Source: Streptomyces lavendulae subsp. lavendulae
GTDB taxonomy: Bacteria > Actinomycetota > Actinomycetes > Streptomycetales > Streptomycetaceae
NCBI RefSeq assembly: GCF_002803845.1
Contig: NZ_CP024985.1
Location: forward strand, 7,947,501 to 8,011,500
DNA: 64,000 nt
Reading direction: 5' to 3'
Positions 50,301 through 57,594 of the stretch are shown here, piece after piece; the stretch's first letter is position 1; the number at the start of each line of letters is the position of its first letter. Made by a program: the position numbers and the translations under genes. The notes under the pieces were generated by a model. It made no database searches and was not told the origin of the DNA. It worked only from the letters and a program-made list of their open reading frames with translations.

Positions 50301-52027
50301 ATGACCGGCAGCGTGCCCGCGCCGCCGTGGGCGGCCAGCCTGCACAGCGCGGCCACCGGCTGGTTCCGGTCCAGGTGGGAGCTGAGGAGGGCCAGTTCCC
50401 GTTCGTCCGGGCCGCCCAGGTCCACGGCGATACGAGGAGGCAGGCCGGCGGGATCGAGACGGACGAGGAGGGCGCGCCGCTGTGCCGGATCCTCGGTCAG
50501 GTGCCACAGCACTTCGAGGGCGCGGTCGCGCACGGCGCGCAGATGCGGTGCGATCACGCCCGCGCCCGCGCTTCGTTCGCGGTCCGATGCCGGGGCGGCC
50601 GGGGCGGCCGGGTCGGATGCCGGGGCCGGGGCCGGGGCTTCGGCGAGACCGAGTCCCCGCCTCAGTACGGCCGTCGTCCGGGGCCCGCCGACGGCCTCCA
50701 GGGCGGCCAAGGCCGCCGCGGGCACCGACGGCAGGAGGGCGATCACGGCTTCTTCGGCCTCCGCGTGCCGCAACGCCCGGATCGCGTCGAGGAAGGGACC
50801 GGGGTCGGGAGCCGAGGGAAGCAGGCGCGCGATCGCGTCCCCGATCGGAAGTTCCTCCGCCCCCTGGCCGGCCAGGGCGACCAGCAGCGCGATCCGCCGC
50901 GGCCAGCCCGGATCGTCGGCGGGTGCGTCCACCAGGACGCGGAACACCTCCAGCCGGCAGGTGAACAGGACCGTCGCCACCTCGTGGGGCGCGATCGTGT
51001 GATCGGCCATGGCCAGACCGAGGACGGACGGCACGTGGACGGTGTCGGCGAAGTGCCCGCGCCGGTGGAGCCCGCGCAGGCACGCCATCGCGGGCCCGCC
51101 GAACAGCAACGGGTCCCGGGCGGCGACGGCGGTCAACGCGCCGATGTCACCGCGGTCCGCCAGGTCACCGAGCAGTTCCATCCCGCGCCTGCGGAGCCCC
51201 GGCGGCAGATCCGGGTCCTCGACGACCCGCCACAGCAGACCGGCGTGCCGGTGACGGGCCGCGGCCGTGAGCGCGGCGTCGGCCGCCGCGGGCCGTGCGG
51301 CCACCGAAGCGGCCGCGAGGAAGGGAGACAGGAGCCCGGCGGGCAAGGGGGCCAACGCGGCCCACGGCTCGCCGAGTTCCTCCAGTGAGGCGGCGGCGAC
51401 GTCCGCGCCGACGGAGCCGAGGAGGCCGGTCAGATGGCCGCGCACCAGTACGGGGGCCAGCAGACCGGCGTGCAGCCCCTGCCGGGCCAGTCGCAGCGCG
51501 GCGGCCTGCAGCACCGGGTCGCCGCTGTCCGCCAGCTCGTCCACGAGCTGCTCGGGGCGGTGCGCGTCGGTGAGGGTCGTCTCCCGCACGGCCTGGTACA
51601 GCAGTTCGCCCGCAGGCTCCTTCCGGACCACCGTCGGCTCGGTCAGCAGCTCGGCGCGCAGCCACGCGATCCGCACCCGCGCCGGCAGCCCGGCCCCACG
51701 CCACGCGGGCACGAGGGGCTCCCGGAGATACGGCCCCAGTCGCGCGTGGAGCCCCGCCAGCACGAGCGCCGCCTCCGGCGGGCCCTCCACGGACGCCGGC
51801 AGCAGCTCCGCGAGCTCGGCCATGGCAGCCCCGTCGCCCGCCCGGACCGACGCGACGCGCTCGGCCAGCAGGATCAGCCCCAGATGCCGCACGCGGGGAT
51901 CCCCGTGCCGGACCAGGGGCCCGAAGAGGGACGGCGGGCAGAGCCGCGCGTCGACGTGGCCGGACAACCAGCGGACGTCGGCCCGGCGCACCGCGTCACG
52001 GAAGGATTCGTCTGCGGGCGTGATCAC
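47306..52027 (-). CDS. Giant HEAT-repeat protein
   Basis: A 1,573-residue cytoplasmic protein built almost entirely of helical HEAT/PBS-lyase-like repeats. Clear units are HRDRHVRKHVIALLARDATGD, GHARARWAATAIARCLGHPNM, NVKKTAAQVLVAAGTPLAVPALLHWLG and, near the end, LLGHPHPAVRKAAAEGLVGMGTAAVPALRHAAG. Such solenoids act as scaffolds or peptide-binding platforms. No enzymatic domain is visible. It starts with GTG at 52027, 9 bp after the stop of the membrane-protein gene before it on the same strand, so the two are likely co-transcribed. Large HEAT proteins of this kind occur in Streptomyces, but their role is not established. Confidence 0.88.
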   Translation of the reverse strand: MITPADESFRDAVRRADVRWLSGHVDARLCPPSLFGPLVRHGDPRVRHLGLILLAERVASVRAGDGAAMAELAELLPASVEGPPEAALVLAGLHARLGPYLREPLVPAWRGAGLPARVRIAWLRAELLTEPTVVRKEPAGELLYQAVRETTLTDAHRPEQLVDELADSGDPVLQAAALRLARQGLHAGLLAPVLVRGHLTGLLGSVGADVAAASLEELGEPWAALAPLPAGLLSPFLAAASVAARPAAADAALTAAARHRHAGLLWRVVEDPDLPPGLRRRGMELLGDLADRGDIGALTAVAARDPLLFGGPAMACLRGLHRRGHFADTVHVPSVLGLAMADHTIAPHEVATVLFTCRLEVFRVLVDAPADDPGWPRRIALLVALAGQGAEELPIGDAIARLLPSAPDPGPFLDAIRALRHAEAEEAVIALLPSVPAAALAALEAVGGPRTTAVLRRGLGLAEAPAPAPASDPAAPAAPASDRERSAGAGVIAPHLRAVRDRALEVLWHLTEDPAQRRALLVRLDPAGLPPRIAVDLGGPDERELALLSSHLDRNQPVAALCRLAAHGGAGTLPVMADLLLRVVAELAASPDPGAGTPRSDGGRPAGEPVVPQEVLEAVYGLGRRLHQRGRIRPSCLLDATTAAEAGNALAATMTLDLLDRPGLAAGEQAILLELLLRAPYAGTRARVHRLLRHRDRHVRKHVIALLARDATGDDAQALSATLIALTAAQDVQTVRQALLALGHARARWAATAIARCLGHPNMNVKKTAAQVLVAAGTPLAVPALLHWLGRHDNPGLRGTLVEALRGILGDAYPATVLAAAEHGEDARTRELLLEALDRTLSARSVLALDGQSSRVAPTLLALLASGRISLASGSAGDLSTAMARHGITAAAPPPPMADTGAEHDVRRLTEQGWDSSAALRLAARPEPPRPDRLRTLRPMLADWLRLAGREPAVRARPVLRLTLRLCPAPWTAGELTAFGRSADVLLDGLAALARLSGPDAASAADRDALLAVLEAVAPTLAAAGKAAVAHTVRALPPAPAGSRSTLTLLRALGAVPVRSDLDEALAAARLGADPREAEAAVLREAFAVPHSPAAGVRAAAGAGPWRAALDAAVRSPKALEELRGLRERRDGAPGSRETLDALIGVHPAAVPEVRAALVDWMTDVQPLDAPPWTIAETARATVPPPRTVRVDDLDQPRSAALRERLLDMLGAPAPDRRRAAAVALARWPEPEARLAVLRAYLRGRVDLPLGAVPARALPAVDEAELRADGILHDRVALVAARLEAEELEPLVPLLLEWWENDPPSGSSAAGRALRAVPADVLAERLGERLDAGAWGFLDLLLGRPLLRTPALSRVRRRLRTEGREDLAGRLLLVEGPLRRPDAARQDAAALAALRRRAPAAPAQASVPPSRQELLELARGGDPVEVRRALTRLVAGHRGPDADRDPALRELIDGLLHHPEPGVRLHAHRTSRAVLDRPTYLHHTSVLLDDPQPDLVRTAVRTLCHANWAPAAPAVTGLLGHPHPAVRKAAAEGLVGMGTAAVPALRHAAGNARPDRRPLYTVVLDRIRAAGEA

Positions 52028-52036
52028 CGTCGGATG

Positions 52037-52657
52037 CTAGCCGGGACGCTCCCGGCACCACCAACGGGATTGCGCCGGGACCGCCGTGCACTGCTCCACC
52101 GCCCGCTTCCGCAGCACGGCCACGTCCCCCGCGTCCGGATCGCCCATCAGCACGAACAGCTCCGGCCGTTCGCGCGTCCCCGCCACCTGCCACACCGACT
52201 CGGCGTCCTCGCATCCGGGAACGCTCACGGCCACGCCCGTCCGGTCGCCCGGAGCCGCCTCCACGGGTTTCCACGTCCCGCGCCCCGAACAGCGGCGCAC
52301 GACGTCGAAGCCGTCGTGGACCGGCAGCTCCCGCGCCGTCACCTCGCCCCGCGCGCCGAGTTCCAGACGGACGCCGTCCCCCGTCCACGTACCGACGTAC
52401 GAGGCCTCCACAAGGACCGGCGGCCGGTACGCGGGCGCCGTGGCGCCGGAGAGGAAAGCGGCGATCAGCGCGACCCCGATCGGCCCCAGCGCCCACAGCC
52501 GCACCCTGGCCCTCGGCACCCGCCGCATCCGCGCGAGGACCGCCACCGCGACGGGCAGTACCCCGGCGGCCGCGATCCAGCCGAGCGCGGCGGCGTACGG
52601 AGTCCCGGCGAGCAGGCGCACGGGCAGGGCGTACCCGCCCGCGAGCAGACCCACCAC
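52037..52657 (-). CDS. Hypothetical membrane protein, start uncertain
   Basis: At least 206 residues: three membrane segments (VVGLLAGGYALPVRLL, YAAALGWIAAAGVLPVAVAVLA, WALGPIGVALIAAFLSGA) followed by an exterior domain with four cysteines (SYVGTWTGDGVRLELGARGEV ... RRCSGRGTWKPVE ... SVPGCEDAESVWQVAG ... QCTAVPAQSRWWCRE). The GTWTGDG pattern resembles lipocalin-like calycins. The first usable GTG (52657) cuts into the first helix; upstream codons read AGRTLTPWWALP after GGGGAGG but offer no ATG, GTG or TTG. It ends 9 bp before the HEAT gene. Confidence 0.6.
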   Translation of the reverse strand: MVGLLAGGYALPVRLLAGTPYAAALGWIAAAGVLPVAVAVLARMRRVPRARVRLWALGPIGVALIAAFLSGATAPAYRPPVLVEASYVGTWTGDGVRLELGARGEVTARELPVHDGFDVVRRCSGRGTWKPVEAAPGDRTGVAVSVPGCEDAESVWQVAGTRERPELFVLMGDPDAGDVAVLRKRAVEQCTAVPAQSRWWCRERPG

Positions 52658-52873
52658 CGGAAGCGCCCACCAGGGCGTAAGGGTCCTCCCCGCCCCGGCC
52701 GACCCCGCCCGCGGCGAGCTTCCCCGCCCGGCGCGGGCGGGGTCGGCCGGGGTGGGGGCCGACGTGCGGTCTCGCCGGAGGGGAGGTGCGATGGAAGCGG
52801 GCGGCGAATCCGGGGCCGCCCGGTGGACGACCGGAGCGCGGTGGTGATCCTCGTGGGTGCGCTGGGCGGAGCC

Positions 52874-53323
52874 GTGAGCAGACGCAGCCGCCCGGGGTCG
52901 GGGAGGCGGACGGGCAGGGCCCGCGCGCCGGTCGGCGCCGCGTGCCTCGTCCTCGTCCTTGCCCTCGGGGCCCGCGCCGCGACCGACGGCTCCGAAGCCC
53001 CCGGTGCGCACTGTTCGCCGGGCTGGGTGTGCGGATGGACCGGTCCCGGGTACACGGGCGTGGTCAGCCTGGTGGCCACGGACATGCCGCGCTATCCCGA
53101 GACGACCGCCTACGTGGGGTTCAACGACGGGGCGTCGGTGTGGAACGGTGCCGGCACCCGCAAGGCCGACGGCGCGCTGCGGGGCCGGTGCGTCACCGTC
53201 TACGACAAGCCCGGCTACACGGGCAAGAGCCTGACCGTCCTCTCCGGACGCGGTATCGCGCAACTTCCGGCGGCCTTCGGACACATCCACTCCGGCCGGT
53301 TCCACGACTGCCGGGTGTCCTGA
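52874..53323 (+). CDS. Secreted small Cys-containing protein (I36/crystallin-like)
   Basis: A 149-residue exported protein. A basic lead (SRRSRPGSGRRTGRARAP) precedes a hydrophobic stretch (VGAACLVLVLALGARA). The mature part has two Greek-key-like repeats with paired motifs, HCSPGWVCGWTGPGYTGVVSL and RCVTVYDKPGYTGKSLTVLSG, and four cysteines. This matches the peptidase-inhibitor I36/beta-gamma-crystallin-like group of Streptomyces secreted proteins. The GTG at 52874 is used; another GTG at 52844 with GGAG upstream is a real alternative. Confidence 0.75.
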   Translation: MSRRSRPGSGRRTGRARAPVGAACLVLVLALGARAATDGSEAPGAHCSPGWVCGWTGPGYTGVVSLVATDMPRYPETTAYVGFNDGASVWNGAGTRKADGALRGRCVTVYDKPGYTGKSLTVLSGRGIAQLPAAFGHIHSGRFHDCRVS

Positions 53324-53365
53324 GCCCCGCCCCGCGGGCGACCGCGTCGGCCGGGTGCCCGGAAC

Positions 53366-53800
53366 TCAGGGCAGGCCGCGCCACCGCCGCGACCGGGAGA
53401 TGAGCAGCACGGGCAGTCCCACGATCCACACCAGCCCGCCGATGAGGATCACGCCGCTCCAGAAGGCCGATCCCCGGCCGGCTCCCGGGGCCACCCGGGC
53501 CATGAGGAAGAACGGGCCGAGGGTCAGGGCGGGACCGGCCACCCACCAGATCAGGTAGGTGGCCAGGACGTCCCGTACGCGTACCGTCGACCGCCCCAGG
53601 ACGCGATAGGCGGTCGTCGACGTACTGCCTCCCACGGCGCCCGGCGCGTACTCCGTCGGCCCCACCACCAGCCGGTACCGCCGGAGCGGTACGACCGGCA
53701 TGTAGCTGATCACGAACCACTCGGTGGCGTGATGGCTGCCGTCGGGCCGGCGGTGGCTGAACCCCAGGTACTTCGTTCCGATGCCGTTCCACGTGGACAC
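53366..53800 (-). CDS. Hypothetical membrane protein
   Basis: A 144-residue protein. The N-terminal half is hydrophilic and strand-rich (STWNGIGTKYLGFSHRRPDGS, ATEWFVISYMPVVPLRRYRLV), and the C-terminal half has two membrane helices (VLATYLIWWVAGPALTLGPFFLMA and SGVILIGGLVWIVGLPVLLIS). The opening 'GIGTKYLGFS...TEWFVISYMPVVPLRRYRLV' is typical of a group of bacterial membrane proteins of unknown function. The GTG at 53800, preceded by GAGGGGGAT, is preferred. It is convergent with the I36-like gene (42 bp between stops). Confidence 0.7.
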   Translation of the reverse strand: MSTWNGIGTKYLGFSHRRPDGSHHATEWFVISYMPVVPLRRYRLVVGPTEYAPGAVGGSTSTTAYRVLGRSTVRVRDVLATYLIWWVAGPALTLGPFFLMARVAPGAGRGSAFWSGVILIGGLVWIVGLPVLLISRSRRWRGLP

Positions 53801-54005
53801 GCCGCATCCCCCTCGCCAGGACCGTGCCACGCGTTCCCGGGCGGGCCCGCGGCCGACACGTCCCCACGGTAGGGGCGCGGCCGCGGCGTGGCAGGAATTC
53901 GGCCGACCCGGCCGAGGAACGGAGCGGGTTTGACCGACAGGCGTTCGGCCTTGGTCGTGGTGTTCGGGTCGCCGCGGTAAAGAACCGGCGGCCGCCGCGC
54001 CCGGC

Positions 54006-54905
54006 TCAGGACGCCGACGGGCCGTCGAGGGGGATGTCCAGCAGGTCGGCCACGGAGGTGAGGGCGGCGCCCAACGGGAGGGCGACCCGGGTGAGGGCGT
54101 GCCGGTCTCCCCGCGTCGGGTCCCGGTTGACGATCAGCACCGGCTTCCCGGCTTCGGCGGCCTGGCGGACGAACCGGAGACCCGACATCACCGTCAGTGA
54201 GGAACCCAGGACCAGGATCGAGGTCGCCTCACGCACGAGGGCACGGCAGTGCTCGACCCGCGACGGCGGCACGGACTCGCCGAAGAACACGACGTCGGGC
54301 TTGAGGACGCCGCCGCACGCCGCGCAGGGCACCACCCGGAAGTCCCCCACCTGTTCGTCGGTGAGGTCGGCGTCACCGTCCGGGTTCATCGCGGCGGCCA
54401 CGGGCTCGAAGCCGGCATTGGCCTCCTCCAGCCGTCCGGCGAGTTCCCGGCGCGAGCCGGAGGAGCCACAGGACAGGCAGACGACCCGGCCCAGGCTCCC
54501 GTGGAGTTCCACCACACCCTCGCTGCCGGCCGCCTGGTGCAGACCGTCGACGTTCTGGGTGATCACCCCCGAGAGCAGGCCCTGCCGTCCGAACGCCGCC
54601 ACGGCCCGGTGCCCGGAGTTCGGCCGGGCGCGGCCGAACGTCCGCCAGCCGAGGTGACTGCGCGCCCAGTACCGCCGCCGGGCCTGGTCCGAGCCGGTGA
54701 ACGCCTGGTACGTCATCGGGGTGTGCCGACGCAGGCTCCCGTCCTCGCTCCGGTAGTCGGGGATGCCCGACTCCGTGGACAGGCCCGCCCCGCTGAGCAC
54801 CAGCACACCGGCCGCCCGCAGGGCGGCGGCGACCGGCGTCGGATCCTCGGTGCCGGGCGGCGCGTCCTCGGCGGGTGTCCAGCTCAGCGTGGGGCGCATG
54901 CGCAT
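54006..54905 (-). CDS. SIR2-family NAD-dependent deacylase
   Basis: A 299-residue sirtuin. NAD motif: VLVLSGAGLSTESGIPDYR; Q-N-D motif: VITQNVDGLH; catalytic His in VELHGSLG; structural zinc site CLSC and CAAC; then PDVVFFGESVPP and LGSSLTVMSGLRFV. It removes acyl groups from protein lysines using NAD. The insert between the two Cys pairs (RRELAGRLEEANAGFEPVAAAMNPDGDADL) is longer than in the small CobB type and is typical of actinobacterial sirtuins. The start at 54905 gives the shortest N-terminus before the core; an extended frame upstream looks non-coding. Confidence 0.93.
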   Translation of the reverse strand: MRMRPTLSWTPAEDAPPGTEDPTPVAAALRAAGVLVLSGAGLSTESGIPDYRSEDGSLRRHTPMTYQAFTGSDQARRRYWARSHLGWRTFGRARPNSGHRAVAAFGRQGLLSGVITQNVDGLHQAAGSEGVVELHGSLGRVVCLSCGSSGSRRELAGRLEEANAGFEPVAAAMNPDGDADLTDEQVGDFRVVPCAACGGVLKPDVVFFGESVPPSRVEHCRALVREATSILVLGSSLTVMSGLRFVRQAAEAGKPVLIVNRDPTRGDRHALTRVALPLGAALTSVADLLDIPLDGPSAS

Positions 54906-55347
54906 GCCGCCCAGGGTACGGAAGGGGCACCGCCCCGGCACAGGCCGGCGCCGAACCGCCCCGCGGTGCCCCGGAGGGCAACCGACACGGGTACGGGCGG
55001 TCACGTCGGGTGAGGTCCGGGGGTCCGTGTGGTGACTCGGCCCATAGGGCCCACGTCACACACGATCCGGGGTAGTAGAGGTCCACGGGGTCGGTGTCGC
55101 CGCCCCAGACCGGCTCCGGCCTGCACGGATCCTCCCCGCCGCGCCCGGACCCCCGGGTGTCCCGCTGCGAGGGTGGCTAGTAGGCGGGGTCTTTGCCAGG
55201 CGGTCGGGGCGTCGGTAGAACTGGATGAGTCGCCGGGCGGCACGGGTGCTTCACCCGCCGCCCTGGATCCCCTCCTTTGCGTGAGTGGTTCACGCACGTC
55301 TTCGGCGTGCCCGCGACGGTCCTTGTCCCCTTCGGAAGGTTCCCTCC
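54906..55347. other. Leader region of transglycosylase copy B
   Basis: 442 bp without a gene. 54998-55078 shows the same word order as 45496-45584 (GGTCACGT, GGTCCGG, CCCATAGG, GTCACA), with scattered changes. Near identity with copy A begins at 55162. Confidence 0.55.
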
Positions 55348-55752
55348 GTGTCCAACGCCGTCATCCGCCGCATCGCCGCTTCGAAGAAGACCCTCGCGGG
55401 TACCGTCCTCGCCCTGGGTGTCGCCGGCTCGATGCTGGCCACGGTTCCCGCGCAGGCCGCCCCGATGAACGCCAAGGCGATCGCCCAGCAGATGATCAAG
55501 GACCCGGCGCAGTTCGCGGCCTTCGACAAGATCGTCTCCCACGAGAGCGGCTGGGACTTCACCGCCACCAACGCCTCCTCGGGCGCCTACGGCCTGGTCC
55601 AGGCCCTGCCGGCCTCGAAGATGGCCTCGGCCGGCTCCGACTGGAAGTCCAACCCGGCCACCCAGATCAAGTGGGGCCTGGACTACATGAACTCCCGCTA
55701 CGGCAGCCCCGTCGGCGCCTGGAACTTCTGGCAGAACAACCACTGGTACTAA
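55348..55752 (+). CDS. Secreted lysozyme-like transglycosylase, copy B
   Basis: Encodes the same 134-residue protein as copy A: signal peptide, Glu66 in SHESGWD, GLVQALP and the aromatic C-terminus. The only base difference in the gene is the silent ACG at 55441-55443 (ACC in copy A). The leader carries CCCCTCC where copy A has CCCCTCTCC. With its own leader and terminator it should be expressed independently, giving double dosage, or differential control through the diverged upstream parts. Confidence 0.92.
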   Translation: MSNAVIRRIAASKKTLAGTVLALGVAGSMLATVPAQAAPMNAKAIAQQMIKDPAQFAAFDKIVSHESGWDFTATNASSGAYGLVQALPASKMASAGSDWKSNPATQIKWGLDYMNSRYGSPVGAWNFWQNNHWY

Positions 55753-55814
55753 ACCACCCGTGGACCGCGCACAGCGCACCGAAGACACACGCACACACAA
55801 ACGCATACGCAGAC

Positions 55815-55852
55815 GAAAACGCCCGGCCGGGACCAACCCGCCGGGCGTTTTC
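55815..55852. terminator. Intrinsic terminator of copy B
   Basis: GAAAACGCCCGG and CCGGGCGTTTTC, identical to 46280-46317. Identity with copy A ends 10 bp after it. Confidence 0.92.
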
Positions 55853-55926
55853 GCATGCCCGGAGCCCGTTCCGCCAGGCTCGCCGGGGCGGGCGGCCGAA
55901 GGCTCGCGCCGGGATAATGGGAGCTT

Positions 55927-56994
55927 GTGGCCCTCACGTTCTTCGACGCGGGACGGCTGGCGCGTGATCTGTACGCCGCCGCGCGCCACGACGCGGGCAC
56001 CGGCGGGCGGGGGGCCGGGATATCCCGGGTACTCGCCCCCCTGCTGCCCCACGACGGGCTCAGCCTGGTGGCCACCGATCCGGCGACGGGGCTCGGCCTC
56101 GGGAGCTTCAGCTTCTGGCACGAGTACGCCCCCTCACTCGTCACCGACCTCGTGATGCACCGCTACCGGGGCGGCGACCCCTGCCGCCCCGCCGCGCTCG
56201 CCGGGCTGGCCACCCCGGCCACCGTCGTGGGCCCGCCCGGCGAGGGCCCCGCGGACCCGCGGGTGCGCGAGATCCTCACCGCGAACGGGGCGGGCTCCGA
56301 GTTGCGGCTCCTCCTGCGGGACCGGCACGGGGTATGGGGCTCGCTCGGGCTGCTGCGCTGCGCCGGTGCCTGCCCGTTCGACCGGGACGACCTCCAGCGG
56401 GCGGCCCGCATCGGCCCGGCACTCGTCACCGCCCTGCGCCGTTACGTGACCGAGGGCCCCCTCTTCCCCGTGGCCCCCGCGCTTCCCGCCGGGGTGGTGA
56501 CGGTGGGCCCCGACCACACGATCAGCGCCGTCAGCCCACAGGCGCGGGAGTGGCTGGACCGCCTGTCCTCACCGAGCGGGCACGCCTTCCCGGAGTGGAT
56601 CCCCGACGCGTTCCTCGTCGCGCTCTCCCTCGCCGCACGCTCCCGCGCGCATGACGCCGACGCCTGGGTTCCGGTGGTGTGTGTGCCTCCCGTCGTCTGC
56701 GGACGGTGGATGACCTTCCAGGGCCAGCCGCTCGACGCGGACGCCGACGGCGATGTCGCCCTGGTCCTCCAGGGGGCGGCCGGCGACCTCGTGATGCCGT
56801 CCTTCTGCGCCTGGTACGGGATCACCCCGCGCGAGCGCGCCACCCTCCGCGAACTGCGCACGGGCGCAGCCGTCAAACAGATCGCCCGGCGCCTCGACCT
56901 GTCTCCGTACACGGTCAACGACCACCTCAAGGCCCTGTTCCGCAAGACGGGCGCCGACGGACGCGACGAACTCATCGCCGCGCTGACCCGCTGA
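55927..56994 (+). CDS. LuxR-type regulator with GAF-like N-terminus
   Basis: A 355-residue transcription factor. The C-terminal LuxR HTH is clear: GITPRERATLRELRTGAAVKQIARRLDLSPYTVNDHLKALFRKTGADGRDELIAAL, read in two pieces from about residue 297. The N-terminal 160 residues look like a GAF/PAS-type sensor (LLPHDGLSLVATDPATGLGLGSFSFWHE, GVWGSLGLLRCAGACPFDRDDL). No phosphorylatable receiver is present, so it likely binds a ligand or partner. A GTG at 55927 is the start. It directly follows the second transglycosylase copy on the same strand, but a terminator separates them. Confidence 0.88.
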   Translation: MALTFFDAGRLARDLYAAARHDAGTGGRGAGISRVLAPLLPHDGLSLVATDPATGLGLGSFSFWHEYAPSLVTDLVMHRYRGGDPCRPAALAGLATPATVVGPPGEGPADPRVREILTANGAGSELRLLLRDRHGVWGSLGLLRCAGACPFDRDDLQRAARIGPALVTALRRYVTEGPLFPVAPALPAGVVTVGPDHTISAVSPQAREWLDRLSSPSGHAFPEWIPDAFLVALSLAARSRAHDADAWVPVVCVPPVVCGRWMTFQGQPLDADADGDVALVLQGAAGDLVMPSFCAWYGITPRERATLRELRTGAAVKQIARRLDLSPYTVNDHLKALFRKTGADGRDELIAALTR

Positions 56995-57101
56995 ACCCTC
57001 CACCGCAAGCCTGTCCATCCCCCACTTCAGGGGGTCGCGGCGGCGCCGGTCCGGCCCACGATGAGAAGGGAAACCCCCCACCTCATCGAAGGGAAACGGA
57101 C

Positions 57102-57491
57102 ATGACGCACACCAATCTCCGTGAGCCCGCGACCGGCAACGCGGCCGCCGGCGGCAACGGCAAGGCCGCGTCCGACAAGGCGATCGCGCCCAGCGGGGGC
57201 GGCAGTCGGGGCGAGGCCCGGGCGGACTGGCAGCCGATCGGCTACTACTACAACCTTCGCGGCCACGGTGTCTTCGAACAGCTCCTGCAAGCGCCCGGCG
57301 TAACGGCGTACACCGGTGTGTTCGCCACCGTCGCGGAGGTGTACCCGCCCAGCGACAAGCCGTTCATGGGAGGCGCGGTCATGACCGTGCACAACGTGGT
57401 GCCGCTCGACGGGGAACGCGTGGAGATCCGCGTGGACACCGGCTGGCCGGACGACCTTCCCGTCAGGGTCCAACTCCTGTACTGGGCCTGA
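57102..57491 (+). CDS. Hypothetical protein
   Basis: A 129-residue protein. The first 45 residues are Gly/Ala/Ser-rich and probably disordered (NAAAGGNGKAASDKAIAPSG). The rest is an all-beta domain: WQPIGYYYNLRGHGVFEQLLQ, TAYTGVFATVAEVYPPSDKPF, AVMTVHNVVPLDGERVEIRVDTGW, VRVQLLYWA. It is not recognised. The even spacing of strands suggests a small sandwich, possibly subunit-forming. GAAGGGA precedes the ATG at 57102. A long perfect hairpin follows. Confidence 0.68.
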   Translation: MTHTNLREPATGNAAAGGNGKAASDKAIAPSGGGSRGEARADWQPIGYYYNLRGHGVFEQLLQAPGVTAYTGVFATVAEVYPPSDKPFMGGAVMTVHNVVPLDGERVEIRVDTGWPDDLPVRVQLLYWA

Positions 57492-57527
57492 CCCCGGCAG
57501 GACCGCCCCGCGGAACCGATCACGATG

Positions 57528-57576
57528 CCGTCACGGCTCGGACGGGCACGACCTGCCCGTCCGAGCCGTGACGGCC
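57528..57576. terminator. Perfect 22-bp-stem hairpin
   Basis: Arms 57528-57549 and 57555-57576 are exact reverse complements with a CGACC loop. It lies between two convergent stops (57491 and 57595), so it is probably bidirectional. Confidence 0.88.
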
Positions 57577-57594
57577 GCAGGGCGCCGCCGGGCA

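Larger units (their letters stand above)
55162..55862. repeat. 701-bp direct repeat, copy B
   Basis: Near-perfect copy of 45625-46327, same orientation, 9.5 kb away. It lacks two bases in the leader and differs by one silent base in the gene. The flanks beyond both ends are unrelated, apart from the more weakly similar upstream block. Confidence 0.93.
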
